A program made the translations under genes and the position numbers. From NCBI RefSeq assembly GCF_020523825.1, contig NZ_JAJALK010000004.1, positions 1 through 64,000 on the forward strand: a stretch of 64,000 nt of DNA, in the 5' to 3' direction. This document shows positions 36,024 through 45,123 of this stretch, piece by piece. This DNA is from Methylobacterium brachiatum. GTDB lineage: Bacteria; Pseudomonadota; Alphaproteobacteria; Rhizobiales; Beijerinckiaceae. The notes beneath the pieces are model-generated. The model ran no database searches. It had not been told where the DNA came from and saw only the letters and a list, made by a program, of their open reading frames with translations. Numbering within the stretch: position 1 is the stretch's first letter; the number at the start of each line of letters is the position of its first letter.

Positions 36024-37126
36024 TTCTTCAACTCCTCGCCATCGCCGATCCGCGAACCCATGCGGGGCGGGGCGTAGCTGTAGAACGGGCCGAGCGTCGC
36101 CGGCTGCGGCACCAGCTTGGCCGTGCGGCCGATGGCGACGTCCGGCTCGCGATCGGTCTCCACCGCGGTCTCGGCCGCGAGCTTGGCCTCGATCCGGTGC
36201 CAGAGCAGGAGGCCCGGCACGCCGACGCCGAGATCGGCGAAGCGCTTGACCAGCGACAGGGCCAGGGCCGCCTCGGCGGGAATGTTGAACAGGCCGCACA
36301 GGGCGATCAGGCCGCCCTCCTGGGCGCCGAGCGCGCCCGGCACCGCGAAGGCGGCGCCGCGGACCGCCTGAGCCAGGCTCTCGATCACCAGGGCCTGGGC
36401 GAAATCCACCGGGTAGCCCATGAAATGCAGGCAGACATAGACTTCGAGGGTGCCGATGACCCAGCCCACGAGGTGGATCGCCAGCGCGGCGACGAAGCGG
36501 CCGTGATTGCCGTACATCCGGCGCAGGCTGTCGTAGAGCTGGTCGATAGCGCCGAAGGCGCGCCACTCGCGGCCCGAGGCGAAGCGGCTCATCAGGCCCT
36601 GGATGATCCGGTGCCCGGCCCGCCGCTGGATGAGATAGAAGGCGCCCAGCGCCGGCACGGCCACGGCCAGGCCGCCCGCCACCGTCCGGGCGATCGGGCC
36701 GTCACCGGCGATCAGGACCAGCAGGCCGAGGCCGATGACGGTGAACAAGAGCTGCGTCAGCGCCTGCGTCATCAGGTCCACGAACATGCTGGCGCCGGCC
36801 ATCGCGCCCGGGACGCCGCGCTTGGACATCAGCCGTGCGCCGACGAAATCGCCGCCCACGGTCGCCACCGGCAGCAGCGTGTTGATTCCCTCACGCACGA
36901 ACCGCAGCGAGACGCAGTCGACCAGCCGGGCCGCGCCCGCCGGGAACACCACGTGCCAGCCGAGCCCCGCCCAGGCGACGGCCGCAAGGCGGGCGACCAC
37001 CACGAGGGCGGCGCCCCAGCCGGCGCTCATGACCGCGGCCGACACGTCCTCCAGGCCGGAAGACATGAACAGGCCGACGACTGTGCAGAGACCGGCGATC
37101 GAGGCCAAGGTCGTCAGGCGCTTCAT
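36014..37126 (-). CDS. hpnL: hopanoid-associated membrane protein HpnL
   Basis: A 370-aa integral membrane protein of the lysylphosphatidylglycerol synthase/flippase-like family (UPF0104 type), with about eight hydrophobic segments. The motifs FVREGINTLLPVATVGGDFVGA and ALGAQEGGLIALC are typical of it. It heads the operon hpnL-M-I-J-K on the minus strand; the operon promoter must lie in the 210 bp shared with the divergent amidinotransferase gene. Its exact role in hopanoid handling is not certain; flipping of the lipid is the usual proposal. Confidence 0.9.
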   Translation of the reverse strand: MKRLTTLASIAGLCTVVGLFMSSGLEDVSAAVMSAGWGAALVVVARLAAVAWAGLGWHVVFPAGAARLVDCVSLRFVREGINTLLPVATVGGDFVGARLMSKRGVPGAMAGASMFVDLMTQALTQLLFTVIGLGLLVLIAGDGPIARTVAGGLAVAVPALGAFYLIQRRAGHRIIQGLMSRFASGREWRAFGAIDQLYDSLRRMYGNHGRFVAALAIHLVGWVIGTLEVYVCLHFMGYPVDFAQALVIESLAQAVRGAAFAVPGALGAQEGGLIALCGLFNIPAEAALALSLVKRFADLGVGVPGLLLWHRIEAKLAAETAVETDREPDVAIGRTAKLVPQPATLGPFYSYAPPRMGSRIGDGEELKKCA

Positions 37127-37336
37127 AATGGTCTTTCAAGCTCGCAAATGGCTTGATGCGGGAAATCGGTCACGGTCGCGGCAGAAATAGGTCCGGGCGA
37201 CCAAGAACGTTTCTGCCACGTTGCAGCACGGATTACCGGTGTCTATCACCCGTTTGACACACCGGGAGCCAAAGCGGTGGCGGGGCGAAGGCGCCTACGC
37301 AGAAGACCGCGGCACGTCGCAGAAGGGGCACACGTC
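37127..37336. promoter_or_regulatory. divergent promoter region, hpnL operon and amidinotransferase
   Basis: The 210 bp between the two divergent start codons must drive both. A TTGACA at 37254-37259 could be a -35 for the plus strand, but no good -10 follows at 17 bp. AACGT (37207-37211) and ACGTT (37219-37223) form a small inverted repeat. The shared region would let one regulator control both hopanoid head-group genes and the amidinotransferase. Confidence 0.4.
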
Positions 37337-38512
37337 ATGGAGCGCGAATCACCGATCACGGCCGTCGAGGCCGTGAGCGACGACACGCATGCCGGCGGTC
37401 CCCAGGGCGGAATGGCGCCGGGCGTGCCGGCGCCTCACTCCCCGGTCATGGCCTGGAACGAGTGGGACCCGCTGGAGGAGGTGATCGTCGGATCCCTCGA
37501 CGGCGCCACCATCCCGACTCACCATCTCACGGTGATCTTCAACCTGCCGCGGGCGGCCCAGCCGTTCTACCGCTTCGCCAGCGGCTGGAAATATCCGAAG
37601 TTCATGAAGAAGCTGGCGCAGCAGGAGCTCGACAACTTCATCAAGATCCTGGCCGGCGAGGGCGTGAAGATCCGCCGCCCCGACGCGGTGGATTTCTCGC
37701 GCAAGTTCAAGGCGCCGCGCTGGACCTCCCGGGGCTTCTGCGTCGCCTGCCCGCGCGACCCGTATCTGGTCATCGGCGACGAGATCATCGAGAGCCCGAT
37801 GTGCTGGCGCTCGCGCTACTTCGAGGGCGACGCCTACCGGTCGCTGTTCAAGGAATATTTCCGCGCCGGCGCCCGCTGGACCTCGGCCCCGCGGCCGCAG
37901 CTCACCGACGACCTCTACAATTACGATTACCGGGTGCCGAACCTGAAGGCCGGCGAGCCGATGCAGTTCACGGTCAACGAATTCGAGCCGGTCTTCGACG
38001 CCGCCGATTTCGTCCGCTGCGGCCGCGACCTGTTCGTGACCCGCTCGAACGTGACCAACCTAATGGGCATCGAGTGGCTGCGCCGCCATCTCGGCCCGGG
38101 CTTCCGCATCCACGAGATCGAGAGCCGCTGCCCGCAGCCGATGCACATCGACTCGTCGTTCATGCCGCTGGCGCCCGGCAAGGTGCTGGTGAACCCGGAC
38201 TACATCGACGTCGAGAAGCTGCCCGCCGTGCTTAAGAAGTGGGACGTGCTGATCGCCCCGCGCCCCGACCCGGTCGAGGGCTTCATGAGCAAGATCTCGA
38301 TGTGCTCGCCCTGGACCTCGATCAACGTGCTCGCGATCACCGAGAAGAAGATCGTCGTCGACCAGAGCCAGCCGACCCTGATCAAGGCTCTGAAGGATTG
38401 GGGCTTCGACCCGATCCCGGCGCCGTTCCTCAGCTACGGCCCGTTCGGCGGCTCGTTCCACTGCGCCACCCTCGACGTCCGCCGCCGCGGCGTGCTGAAG
38501 TCGTATTTCTAG
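37337..38512 (+). CDS. glycine-amidinotransferase-type enzyme, proposed hopanoid guanidinylation
   Basis: A 391-aa enzyme closely resembling L-arginine:glycine amidinotransferase and StrB-type inosamine-phosphate amidinotransferase, which move the amidino group of arginine to an amine. The catalytic triad is visible: D221 in FDAADF, H270 in PMHIDSSF and nucleophile C376 in GGSFHCATLDVRRRG. Their spacing (49 and 106 residues) is close to that of the human enzyme (49 and 104). The first 35 residues are a low-complexity extension. The ATG at 37337 follows AAGGGG. It is divergent from hpnL and next to the genes that make an amino sugar and cyclitol head group on hopanoids, so an aminocyclitol hopanoid is a plausible acceptor; that is inference. 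Confidence 0.88.
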   Translation: MERESPITAVEAVSDDTHAGGPQGGMAPGVPAPHSPVMAWNEWDPLEEVIVGSLDGATIPTHHLTVIFNLPRAAQPFYRFASGWKYPKFMKKLAQQELDNFIKILAGEGVKIRRPDAVDFSRKFKAPRWTSRGFCVACPRDPYLVIGDEIIESPMCWRSRYFEGDAYRSLFKEYFRAGARWTSAPRPQLTDDLYNYDYRVPNLKAGEPMQFTVNEFEPVFDAADFVRCGRDLFVTRSNVTNLMGIEWLRRHLGPGFRIHEIESRCPQPMHIDSSFMPLAPGKVLVNPDYIDVEKLPAVLKKWDVLIAPRPDPVEGFMSKISMCSPWTSINVLAITEKKIVVDQSQPTLIKALKDWGFDPIPAPFLSYGPFGGSFHCATLDVRRRGVLKSYF

Positions 38513-38585
38513 GGTTAGGACCTGCTCGCTCCGACGACCGCCATCGCGGGTCGTCGGCGAACACCGGACATCCAAACCTCTCCCC

Positions 38586-38705
38586 TCATCCTGAGGTGCC
38601 GGGCGATCGAAGATCGCTCGGCCTCGGAAGGAGCCGTCCAGGATCCACCACGACTTCTGGAGGGCTCCTTCGAGGTCGACGCTGCGCGTCGCCACCTCAG
38701 GATGA
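38586..38705. repeat. 120-bp palindromic repeat element
   Basis: The ends TCATCCTGAGGTG (38586-38598) and CACCTCAGGATGA (38693-38705) are perfect inverted repeats. Inside are nested repeats: GCGATC/GATCGC, a GAAGGAGCC/GGCTCCTTC pair and GACGC/GCGTC. The whole can fold as one branched cruciform. It has no coding frame. It has the look of a dispersed non-autonomous element (REP/MITE-like) found in many copies in genomes of this group, though copy number cannot be seen from one window. Confidence 0.75.
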
Positions 38706-38777
38706 CGCCGAGGATGGGATAGACAAGTCGAGCACGCCTTCCGATGCGTCCGCTCCGGAAAGCAGACGACCGAACAT

Positions 38778-39773
38778 TCACGGCACCGAAATCCCCGCGA
38801 TCAGCGCCCTGTTGAACCCCTCGGGGTCGGACATCTGCGGCGCGTGGCCGAGCGCCGGGAACTCCATGAGCTTGGCGCCTGGAATCGCCTTCGCGGCCGC
38901 CTTGCCCAGCTCCGGGTAGTTCCCGAGCGAGGCCCGCATCTCCGGCGGGGCGAGGTCCTTGCCAATCGCCGTGTTGTCCTTCTGGCCGATCATCAGCAGG
39001 GTCGGCACCGCGATCTGCGGCAGCCGGTAGACCACCGGCTGGGTCAGGATCATGTCGTAGAGGAGCGCCGAGTCCCAGGCGACCGCCTCCTTGCCGGGGC
39101 CGGCGTTGAGCCCGGCCAGCATCGTCACCCAGGGCTCGTAGCGGGGCTCCCACTGGCCGGCGTAATAGGTCGCGGTCTCGTAGGCGCGGATCGACTCCGC
39201 CGAGACCTTCAGCTCGCGTTGGTACCATTGCTCCACCGAGGTCGGGGGCACGCCCTTGGCGCTCCAATCTTCCAGACCGATCGGGTTGACCAGCACCAGC
39301 TGGGCCACGTCCTTCGGGTAGAGCAGGGCGTAATGCGCGGCCAGCATGCCGCCGGTGGAGTGCCCGACCAGGATCGGCCGCGCGATCCCCAGCTTGTCCA
39401 GCAGGGCGCGGGTGTTCTCGGCGAGCTGGCGGAACGTGAACTGATAGGCGGCCGGCTTGCTCGATTTGCAGAACCCGACCTGATCCGGGGCGATCACCCG
39501 GTAGCCGGCCCCCGTGAGCGCCCGGATCTGGCTCTCCCAGGTCGCCGCGCAGAAGTTCTTGCCGTGGAGCAGCACGACGGTGCGCCCGTTCGGCTTTTCC
39601 GGTGCGACGTCGAGATAGGCCATCTGCAGGGGTTGGCGCTGCGACGTGAAGGCATAGCGCTCCACCGGGAACGGGTAGTCGAACCCTTCAAGTTCGGGCC
39701 CGTAGGCGGGCGCGGCCAGAGCGGCGCCGGGGAGCATCAAAGCCAAAAGGGCGGCGAGGACGGATCGGAGCAT
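38778..39773 (-). CDS. exported alpha/beta hydrolase
   Basis: A 331-aa alpha/beta-hydrolase with a signal peptide (about 20 residues, LPGAALA-AP). The oxyanion HGKNFCAATW, the nucleophile elbow GHSTGG, a late aspartate in IGQKDNTA and a histidine in ALGHAPQM make up the expected triad. It is probably periplasmic. The substrate is not known; fluoroacetate-, haloalkane- or ester-type activity are all possible in this family. The ATG at 39773 begins the signal peptide. Confidence 0.88.
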   Translation of the reverse strand: MLRSVLAALLALMLPGAALAAPAYGPELEGFDYPFPVERYAFTSQRQPLQMAYLDVAPEKPNGRTVVLLHGKNFCAATWESQIRALTGAGYRVIAPDQVGFCKSSKPAAYQFTFRQLAENTRALLDKLGIARPILVGHSTGGMLAAHYALLYPKDVAQLVLVNPIGLEDWSAKGVPPTSVEQWYQRELKVSAESIRAYETATYYAGQWEPRYEPWVTMLAGLNAGPGKEAVAWDSALLYDMILTQPVVYRLPQIAVPTLLMIGQKDNTAIGKDLAPPEMRASLGNYPELGKAAAKAIPGAKLMEFPALGHAPQMSDPEGFNRALIAGISVP

Positions 39774-39942
39774 GGGCTGCCTGGATCTGCGACGGCGGGA
39801 GCGCGCGTTCGCCCGCCCAAATCGGGCATCGACGCCGTCCTGTCCAATCGCCGGCCCAGCGGATCTTCGCGGTTGCATGCGCCCGCGCTATCTCTCGGAG
39901 CGTCCCGCCGGCTCCTAGCCCGGCGCGCAGGAGCCCACACCG

Positions 39943-40428
39943 ATGCGCCTCCCCATCCTGGCCGCCCTCGCCGGCGCCCTGGTCCTTGCCGCGGCGCCGG
40001 CCCTCGCCGCGGATGCCTGCGACGCTCTCGCGGCCAAGGTGATCCGGATCACGGGCGCCTCGCTCGCCGGGCGGGAAGGCCCGTTCGCGGTGTTCCGCGC
40101 GCAGGATGCCGAGCGGATGAGCCTCGATTGCCGGGCGCCGGCCCGGATCACGATCGCCTCCCGCGACCGGGAGCCGCCGCGCGCCTATTTCACCCTGGTG
40201 GGGCTCGCCGCCCGAGCCCTCACCGGGACGGACGTCCCCGGCGCCGAGGTGCTGGCGCTCAACCTCCATCAGGACAGCCTGCTCGCCGACGCGCCACAGC
40301 GGGGCGGCACCGCCCGGGCGGTGATGCTGTGCGAGCCCGGACCGCGGACGGACGGGCTCCGGGACGACCTCACGGTCTGCCGCGTCGCACCCCGGGCCGG
40401 GGTTTCGCGAATCCGCGGCGCGGGGTAG
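39943..40428 (+). CDS. exported protein of unknown function
   Basis: A 161-aa protein with a clear signal peptide (residues 1-22, cleavage after ALA-AD). The mature part contains four cysteines and no recognised domain. It precedes kdsA by 10 bp on the same strand, so the two are likely cotranscribed and a role near the envelope is possible. Transcription of the gene is divergent from the hydrolase. Confidence 0.65.
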   Translation: MRLPILAALAGALVLAAAPALAADACDALAAKVIRITGASLAGREGPFAVFRAQDAERMSLDCRAPARITIASRDREPPRAYFTLVGLAARALTGTDVPGAEVLALNLHQDSLLADAPQRGGTARAVMLCEPGPRTDGLRDDLTVCRVAPRAGVSRIRGAG

Positions 40429-40438
40429 AGCGCAGCCC

Positions 40439-41293
40439 ATGTCGACACGCGAAACACCCGGCCCCGTCGTCCAGGTCGGCGAAGCACGCTTCGCCAACCA
40501 CCTGCCGCTCACGCTGATCGCCGGGCCCTGCCAGCTCGAAGGGCGCAACCACGCCCTGGAGATCGCCGCTGCGCTCAAGGAGATGGCGGCGGGCCTCGGG
40601 ATCGGCCTCGTGTTCAAGACCTCGTTCGACAAGGCCAACCGGACCTCCGGCACCGCGGCAAGGGGCATCGGCCTCGAAGGCGCCCTGCCGGTCTTCGCTG
40701 AGATCCGCGAGACCTTGGGCCTGCCGGTCCTCACCGATGTGCACGCCGCCGAGCAATGCGCGCCGGCCGCCGAGGCGGTGGACGTTCTGCAGATCCCGGC
40801 CTTCCTGTGCCGCCAGACCGACCTGCTCCTGGCCGCCGCCTCCACCGGCCGGGCGGTCAACATCAAGAAGGGCCAGTTCCTGGCGCCCTGGGACATGAAG
40901 CACGTCGCCGCCAAGGTGACCGAGGCCGGCAACCCGAACGTCATCGTCACCGAGCGCGGCGCCTCCTTCGGCTACAACACCCTGGTCTCGGACATGCGCA
41001 GCCTGCCGATCATGGCGCAGGTGACCCACGGGGCGCCGGTGGTGTTCGACGCCACCCATTCTGTGCAGCAGCCGGGCGGGCAGGGCGCCAGCTCCGGCGG
41101 CCAGCGGGAATTCGTCGCCGTGCTGGCCCGGGCCGCGGTGGCGGTCGGCGTCGCCGGCGTGTTCATCGAGACCCACCCCGATCCGGACCGGGCCCCCTCG
41201 GACGGCCCCAACATGGTGGCCCTTCGGGACATGCCGGCGCTGCTCGAAGAGCTGATCGCCTTCGACCGGCTCGCCAAGAAGCGCCACGCCTGA
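40439..41293 (+). CDS. kdsA: 3-deoxy-8-phosphooctulonate synthase
   Basis: A 284-aa DAHP-synthase-type TIM-barrel enzyme that joins phosphoenolpyruvate and arabinose 5-phosphate to make KDO 8-phosphate for lipopolysaccharide. Motifs include [33 protein letters not shown] and the C-terminal [18 protein letters not shown]31 of the GPC motif is the metal-ligand position, where the E. coli enzyme has asparagine, so it belongs to the metal-dependent class. eno follows 2.4 kb later; in many relatives the two are closer. Confidence 0.96.
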   Translation: MSTRETPGPVVQVGEARFANHLPLTLIAGPCQLEGRNHALEIAAALKEMAAGLGIGLVFKTSFDKANRTSGTAARGIGLEGALPVFAEIRETLGLPVLTDVHAAEQCAPAAEAVDVLQIPAFLCRQTDLLLAAASTGRAVNIKKGQFLAPWDMKHVAAKVTEAGNPNVIVTERGASFGYNTLVSDMRSLPIMAQVTHGAPVVFDATHSVQQPGGQGASSGGQREFVAVLARAAVAVGVAGVFIETHPDPDRAPSDGPNMVALRDMPALLEELIAFDRLAKKRHA

Positions 41294-41300
41294 TCCGGCG

Positions 41301-41969
41301 TCAGGCCGGCTGGAGGACGTGGATGCGCAGGGGCTGGACCAGGGCGTAGCGCCCGTCGGCCTCACGCTCGGCCGCCTCGTGGAACGCCGCCTCCACCACC
41401 GGGCGCCGCGCCTCGATCGTCGCGAGCCGGGCCGGATCGACCGCGCTGACCCGCGCCAGGAAAGCGTCGAGGGAGACAAAGCTCTCGCGGCGCATCACCG
41501 TTACGTCCTGCCGGCACAGCAAGGCGCCGGCATCTAGCGCCGCCGCGATGGCGTCCTGCGCGGCGGCCCGGACTGCGGTCTCGTCCTCGATGGGGCGCAG
41601 GGCGTCGAAGAAGCTGCCCTCCGCCAGGGGCTCGACCACAACCAGCAGGCCGCCCGGCACCAGCACCCGCGCCGCCTCGGCAAGCGCCGCGGCCGGGTCC
41701 GGGACATGGTGCAGGGCGTTGAACATCACGGCCCCGTCGAAGTGCGCCACGGGAAAGGGCAGCGCCTCGGCCGAGGCGGCCTCGAACCGCGCCCCAGGCA
41801 CGGCGGCCCGCGCCGTCTCCAGAGCCGCGGCGCCCGGATCGATGCCGGTCACCGCCGCACCGTCCGCGACGAGCCGTTTCGCCAGGGTCCCGGGCCCGCA
41901 GCCGATATCGAGGAGGCGCTTACCCGGGAGCGGCGCGAAGGTCTCGCGGATCAGCGTCAGGGCATCCAT
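41301..41969 (-). CDS. class I SAM-dependent methyltransferase
   Basis: A 222-aa methyltransferase of the UbiE/Methyltransf_11 kind. Motif I is LLDIGCGPGT, then the acidic TGIDPG, and VMFNALHHVPDPAAAL for motif IV and LVPGGLLVVVEP for motif VI. The substrate is not evident. It is convergent with kdsA, ending 7 bp from its stop. The ATG at 41969 is chosen because the helix before motif I starts there; the frame runs upstream to 42128 without homology. Confidence 0.88.
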   Translation of the reverse strand: MDALTLIRETFAPLPGKRLLDIGCGPGTLAKRLVADGAAVTGIDPGAAALETARAAVPGARFEAASAEALPFPVAHFDGAVMFNALHHVPDPAAALAEAARVLVPGGLLVVVEPLAEGSFFDALRPIEDETAVRAAAQDAIAAALDAGALLCRQDVTVMRRESFVSLDAFLARVSAVDPARLATIEARRPVVEAAFHEAAEREADGRYALVQPLRIHVLQPA

Positions 41970-42329
41970 GGCGGGGCTCTCCGGACCGGCGCCGGTTAGG
42001 GGCGCGCATGCAGCTAAGCACAGTCCCGGTTGGAACGGGATGCGTCGCGCGGCGTCATTCCCGCTGGAAGACCGTCCGGCCCCACCAGCCCGCCCGAGGC
42101 GCGGCGACTCTGGGGGCGGGCGCCGCAACAGTGCGGAAACTATTCACAAGATCAGCGACGGACAGTTCTGCAAACCCGACCCTCGGAAACCGTCTCTGCC
42201 GCGGACCGCGCAGATGAACCGCTGTTCAGGCAGTCGACCTCCCTCTGAAATCGGTTCTGAAAACTTGGAACCGACCGCCGAGCGGCCACGTTAATGGGCA
42301 TGTTCGATCGCGGATCGAGAAGGAACATT
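41970..42329. other. 360-bp intergenic region with stress-type promoter
   Basis: It separates the minus-strand methyltransferase from the plus-strand Gly/Tyr-rich gene. Short frames are present but have no ribosome sites. The only clear signal is the EcfG-type motif at 42267-42292 (separate entry). Confidence 0.5.
42267..42292 (+). promoter_or_regulatory. EcfG general-stress promoter of the Gly/Tyr-rich gene
   Basis: GGAAC at 42267-42271 and CGTT at 42289-42292 with exactly 17 bases between match the EcfG (sigma-EcfG/PhyR) consensus. Transcription would begin near 42300, leaving a leader of about 30 bases before the ribosome site AGAAGGA and the ATG at 42330. The position makes it much more convincing than a random match. 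Confidence 0.7.
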
Positions 42330-42668
42330 ATGCGCAAGATTGGTATCATCGCCACCGCCGCCGCTCTGGCTCTCGGCAGCGTCGCTGCCACGACCAGCGC
42401 CGAAGCCCGTCCGTACGGCTTCCACGGCGGCTACGGCCATGGCTATGGTCACGGCTACGGCTACCGCGGCGGCCGTCGCGGCATCGGCACCGGTGCGGCC
42501 ATCGGTCTCGGCATCGCCGGCCTCGCTGCCGGTGCGGTCGCCGCCGGTGCGGCCAACAACTACTACAACGGTGGCTACGGCGGCGGTTACGGCTACGCCC
42601 CGGCCTACGGCGCTCCGGCTTACGGCTACGGCGCCCCGGCCTATGGCTATTACGGCTCGCCCTACTAA
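42330..42668 (+). CDS. small exported Gly/Tyr-rich protein
   Basis: A 112-aa protein with a signal peptide (about 24 residues, ending TTSAEA-RP). The mature chain starts with HG/YG repeats (GGYGHGYGHGYGY), has a hydrophobic GIGTGAAIGLGIAGLAAGAVAAGA stretch broken here only for description, and ends in PAYG repeats. Such low-complexity proteins are common in alphaproteobacteria and are probably envelope or surface proteins; no enzymatic role is apparent. The ATG at 42330 has AGAAGGA before it, in preference to 42294. The upstream EcfG-type promoter suggests stress induction. Confidence 0.8.
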   Translation: MRKIGIIATAAALALGSVAATTSAEARPYGFHGGYGHGYGHGYGYRGGRRGIGTGAAIGLGIAGLAAGAVAAGAANNYYNGGYGGGYGYAPAYGAPAYGYGAPAYGYYGSPY

Positions 42669-42690
42669 GGGCAGCGATCCCACGGATCAG

Positions 42691-42721
42691 AGGGCGACCG
42701 GCGCGAGCCGGTCGCCCTTTT
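42691..42721 (+). terminator. Rho-independent terminator
   Basis: AGGGCGACCGGC (42691-42702) pairs perfectly with 42707-42718 around the loop GCGA and runs into TTTT. It ends the Gly/Tyr-rich gene and lies 10 bp before the convergent queF stop. Confidence 0.9.
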
Positions 42722-42731
42722 CGTATGCGCT

Positions 42732-43184
42732 TCAGCGCCCCCGATAGGGCGCGACGCCGGTCTCCGGCAGCCAGATGGTCTTGGGCGGCTCGCCGGTCTG
42801 CCAGAACACGTCGATCGGGATGCCGCCGCGCGGGTACCAGTAGCCGCCGATGCGCAGGTAGCGCGGCTCGAGCAGGTCGCGCAGCCGCTTGCCGATCGCC
42901 ACCGTGCAATCCTCGTGGAACGCCCCGTGATTGCGGAACGCGCCGAGGTAGAGCTTCAGCGACTTCGACTCGACGAGCCAGTCGCCGGGCACGTAATCGA
43001 TCACCAGGATCGCGAAATCCGGTTGGCCCGTGACCGGACAGATCGAAGTGAACTCGGGCGCGGTGAAGCGCGCCACGTAGTCGGTATCGGCATGGGGGTT
43101 CGGCACGCGGTCGAGGCGGGCGTCGCCCGGTGAAGCGGGCAGGGACGTGGCTTGGCCGAGTTGAAGCGTCTCAGATGCGGTCAT
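42732..43184 (-). CDS. queF: NADPH-dependent 7-cyano-7-deazaguanine reductase
   Basis: A 150-aa single-domain (type I) QueF, which reduces preQ0 to preQ1 in queuosine synthesis. The thioimide-forming cysteine C49 lies in [11 protein letters not shown], the NADPH-binding [18 protein letters not shown] motif is intact, and the general acid aspartate is in FHEDC. The ATG at 43184 gives the usual length; the frame extends upstream to 43448 without homology. No other queuosine gene is near. Confidence 0.96.
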   Translation of the reverse strand: MTASETLQLGQATSLPASPGDARLDRVPNPHADTDYVARFTAPEFTSICPVTGQPDFAILVIDYVPGDWLVESKSLKLYLGAFRNHGAFHEDCTVAIGKRLRDLLEPRYLRIGGYWYPRGGIPIDVFWQTGEPPKTIWLPETGVAPYRGR

Positions 43185-43302
43185 GCGCGCACTATAAAGG
43201 CGCGCGCCGCGTAGCGCACCCGTCGCCGGCGCGACCAAATCTTTACCGTCCCCAGCCAGGATCCGGGTGATTGTCGGCACCGTCCGACCGAGGCCCGGCA
43301 AC

Positions 43303-43512
43303 ATGCGTCTCATCGCCGTCGCGTTCATCGGCTTGGTCACGGTCGCGACCGTACCGGCCCGGGCAAGCGGCGGCGACGCGGCCCAGCGCATGCTCGACGC
43401 CATGACCCGCCACGACCTCTGCGCGCGCGACGACGCACAGTTGCGCAAGCTGAACCGGTCCCTCGCCGCGACGCCGATCCGCCATCCGGCCGCCGGGACG
43501 CGAGCACGGTAG
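43303..43512 (+). CDS. possible small exported protein
   Basis: A 69-aa frame from the ATG at 43303 with a plausible signal peptide ([20 protein letters not shown]) and a short mature part with one cysteine. No ribosome site stands out and no family is recognised. It is divergent from queF, 118 bp away. Treat it as tentative. Confidence 0.4.
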   Translation: MRLIAVAFIGLVTVATVPARASGGDAAQRMLDAMTRHDLCARDDAQLRKLNRSLAATPIRHPAAGTRAR

Positions 43513-43586
43513 GGTTGAGGCTCGGACTGTCACGACACGTGCACAGGCGCGACCTACGCCGGTGCTTGCCGCCGAACGCGGCTTGA

Positions 43587-44954
<1,368 letters not shown>

Positions 44955-45030
44955 GCCCCGTTTGCTCTCGCAAGGAAGACGATCGGTCAGAGGAGTCCGC
45001 GTGACGCCGCTGACCAATCCTTGGATCGGT

Positions 45031-45090
45031 ACGGCGATTAGATAAATCGCCGTGTCATTCCGGGGCCGCGCAGCGGCGCCCCGGAATGAC
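45031..45090. repeat. two adjacent palindromes downstream of eno
   Basis: ACGGCGATT/AATCGCCGT (45031-45053, loop 5) is followed at once by GTCATTCCGGGGC/GCCCCGGAATGAC (45054-45066 and 45078-45090, loop 11). Both are perfect. The second resembles the terminal palindromes of dispersed repeats in this group of bacteria (compare 38586-38705). They could also act as a terminator between the convergent eno and cyclase genes, though there is no T-tract. Confidence 0.7.
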
Positions 45091-45123
45091 GGGGTGGGTA
45101 TCCCGGCGCTCCTGCCCCAGCGC

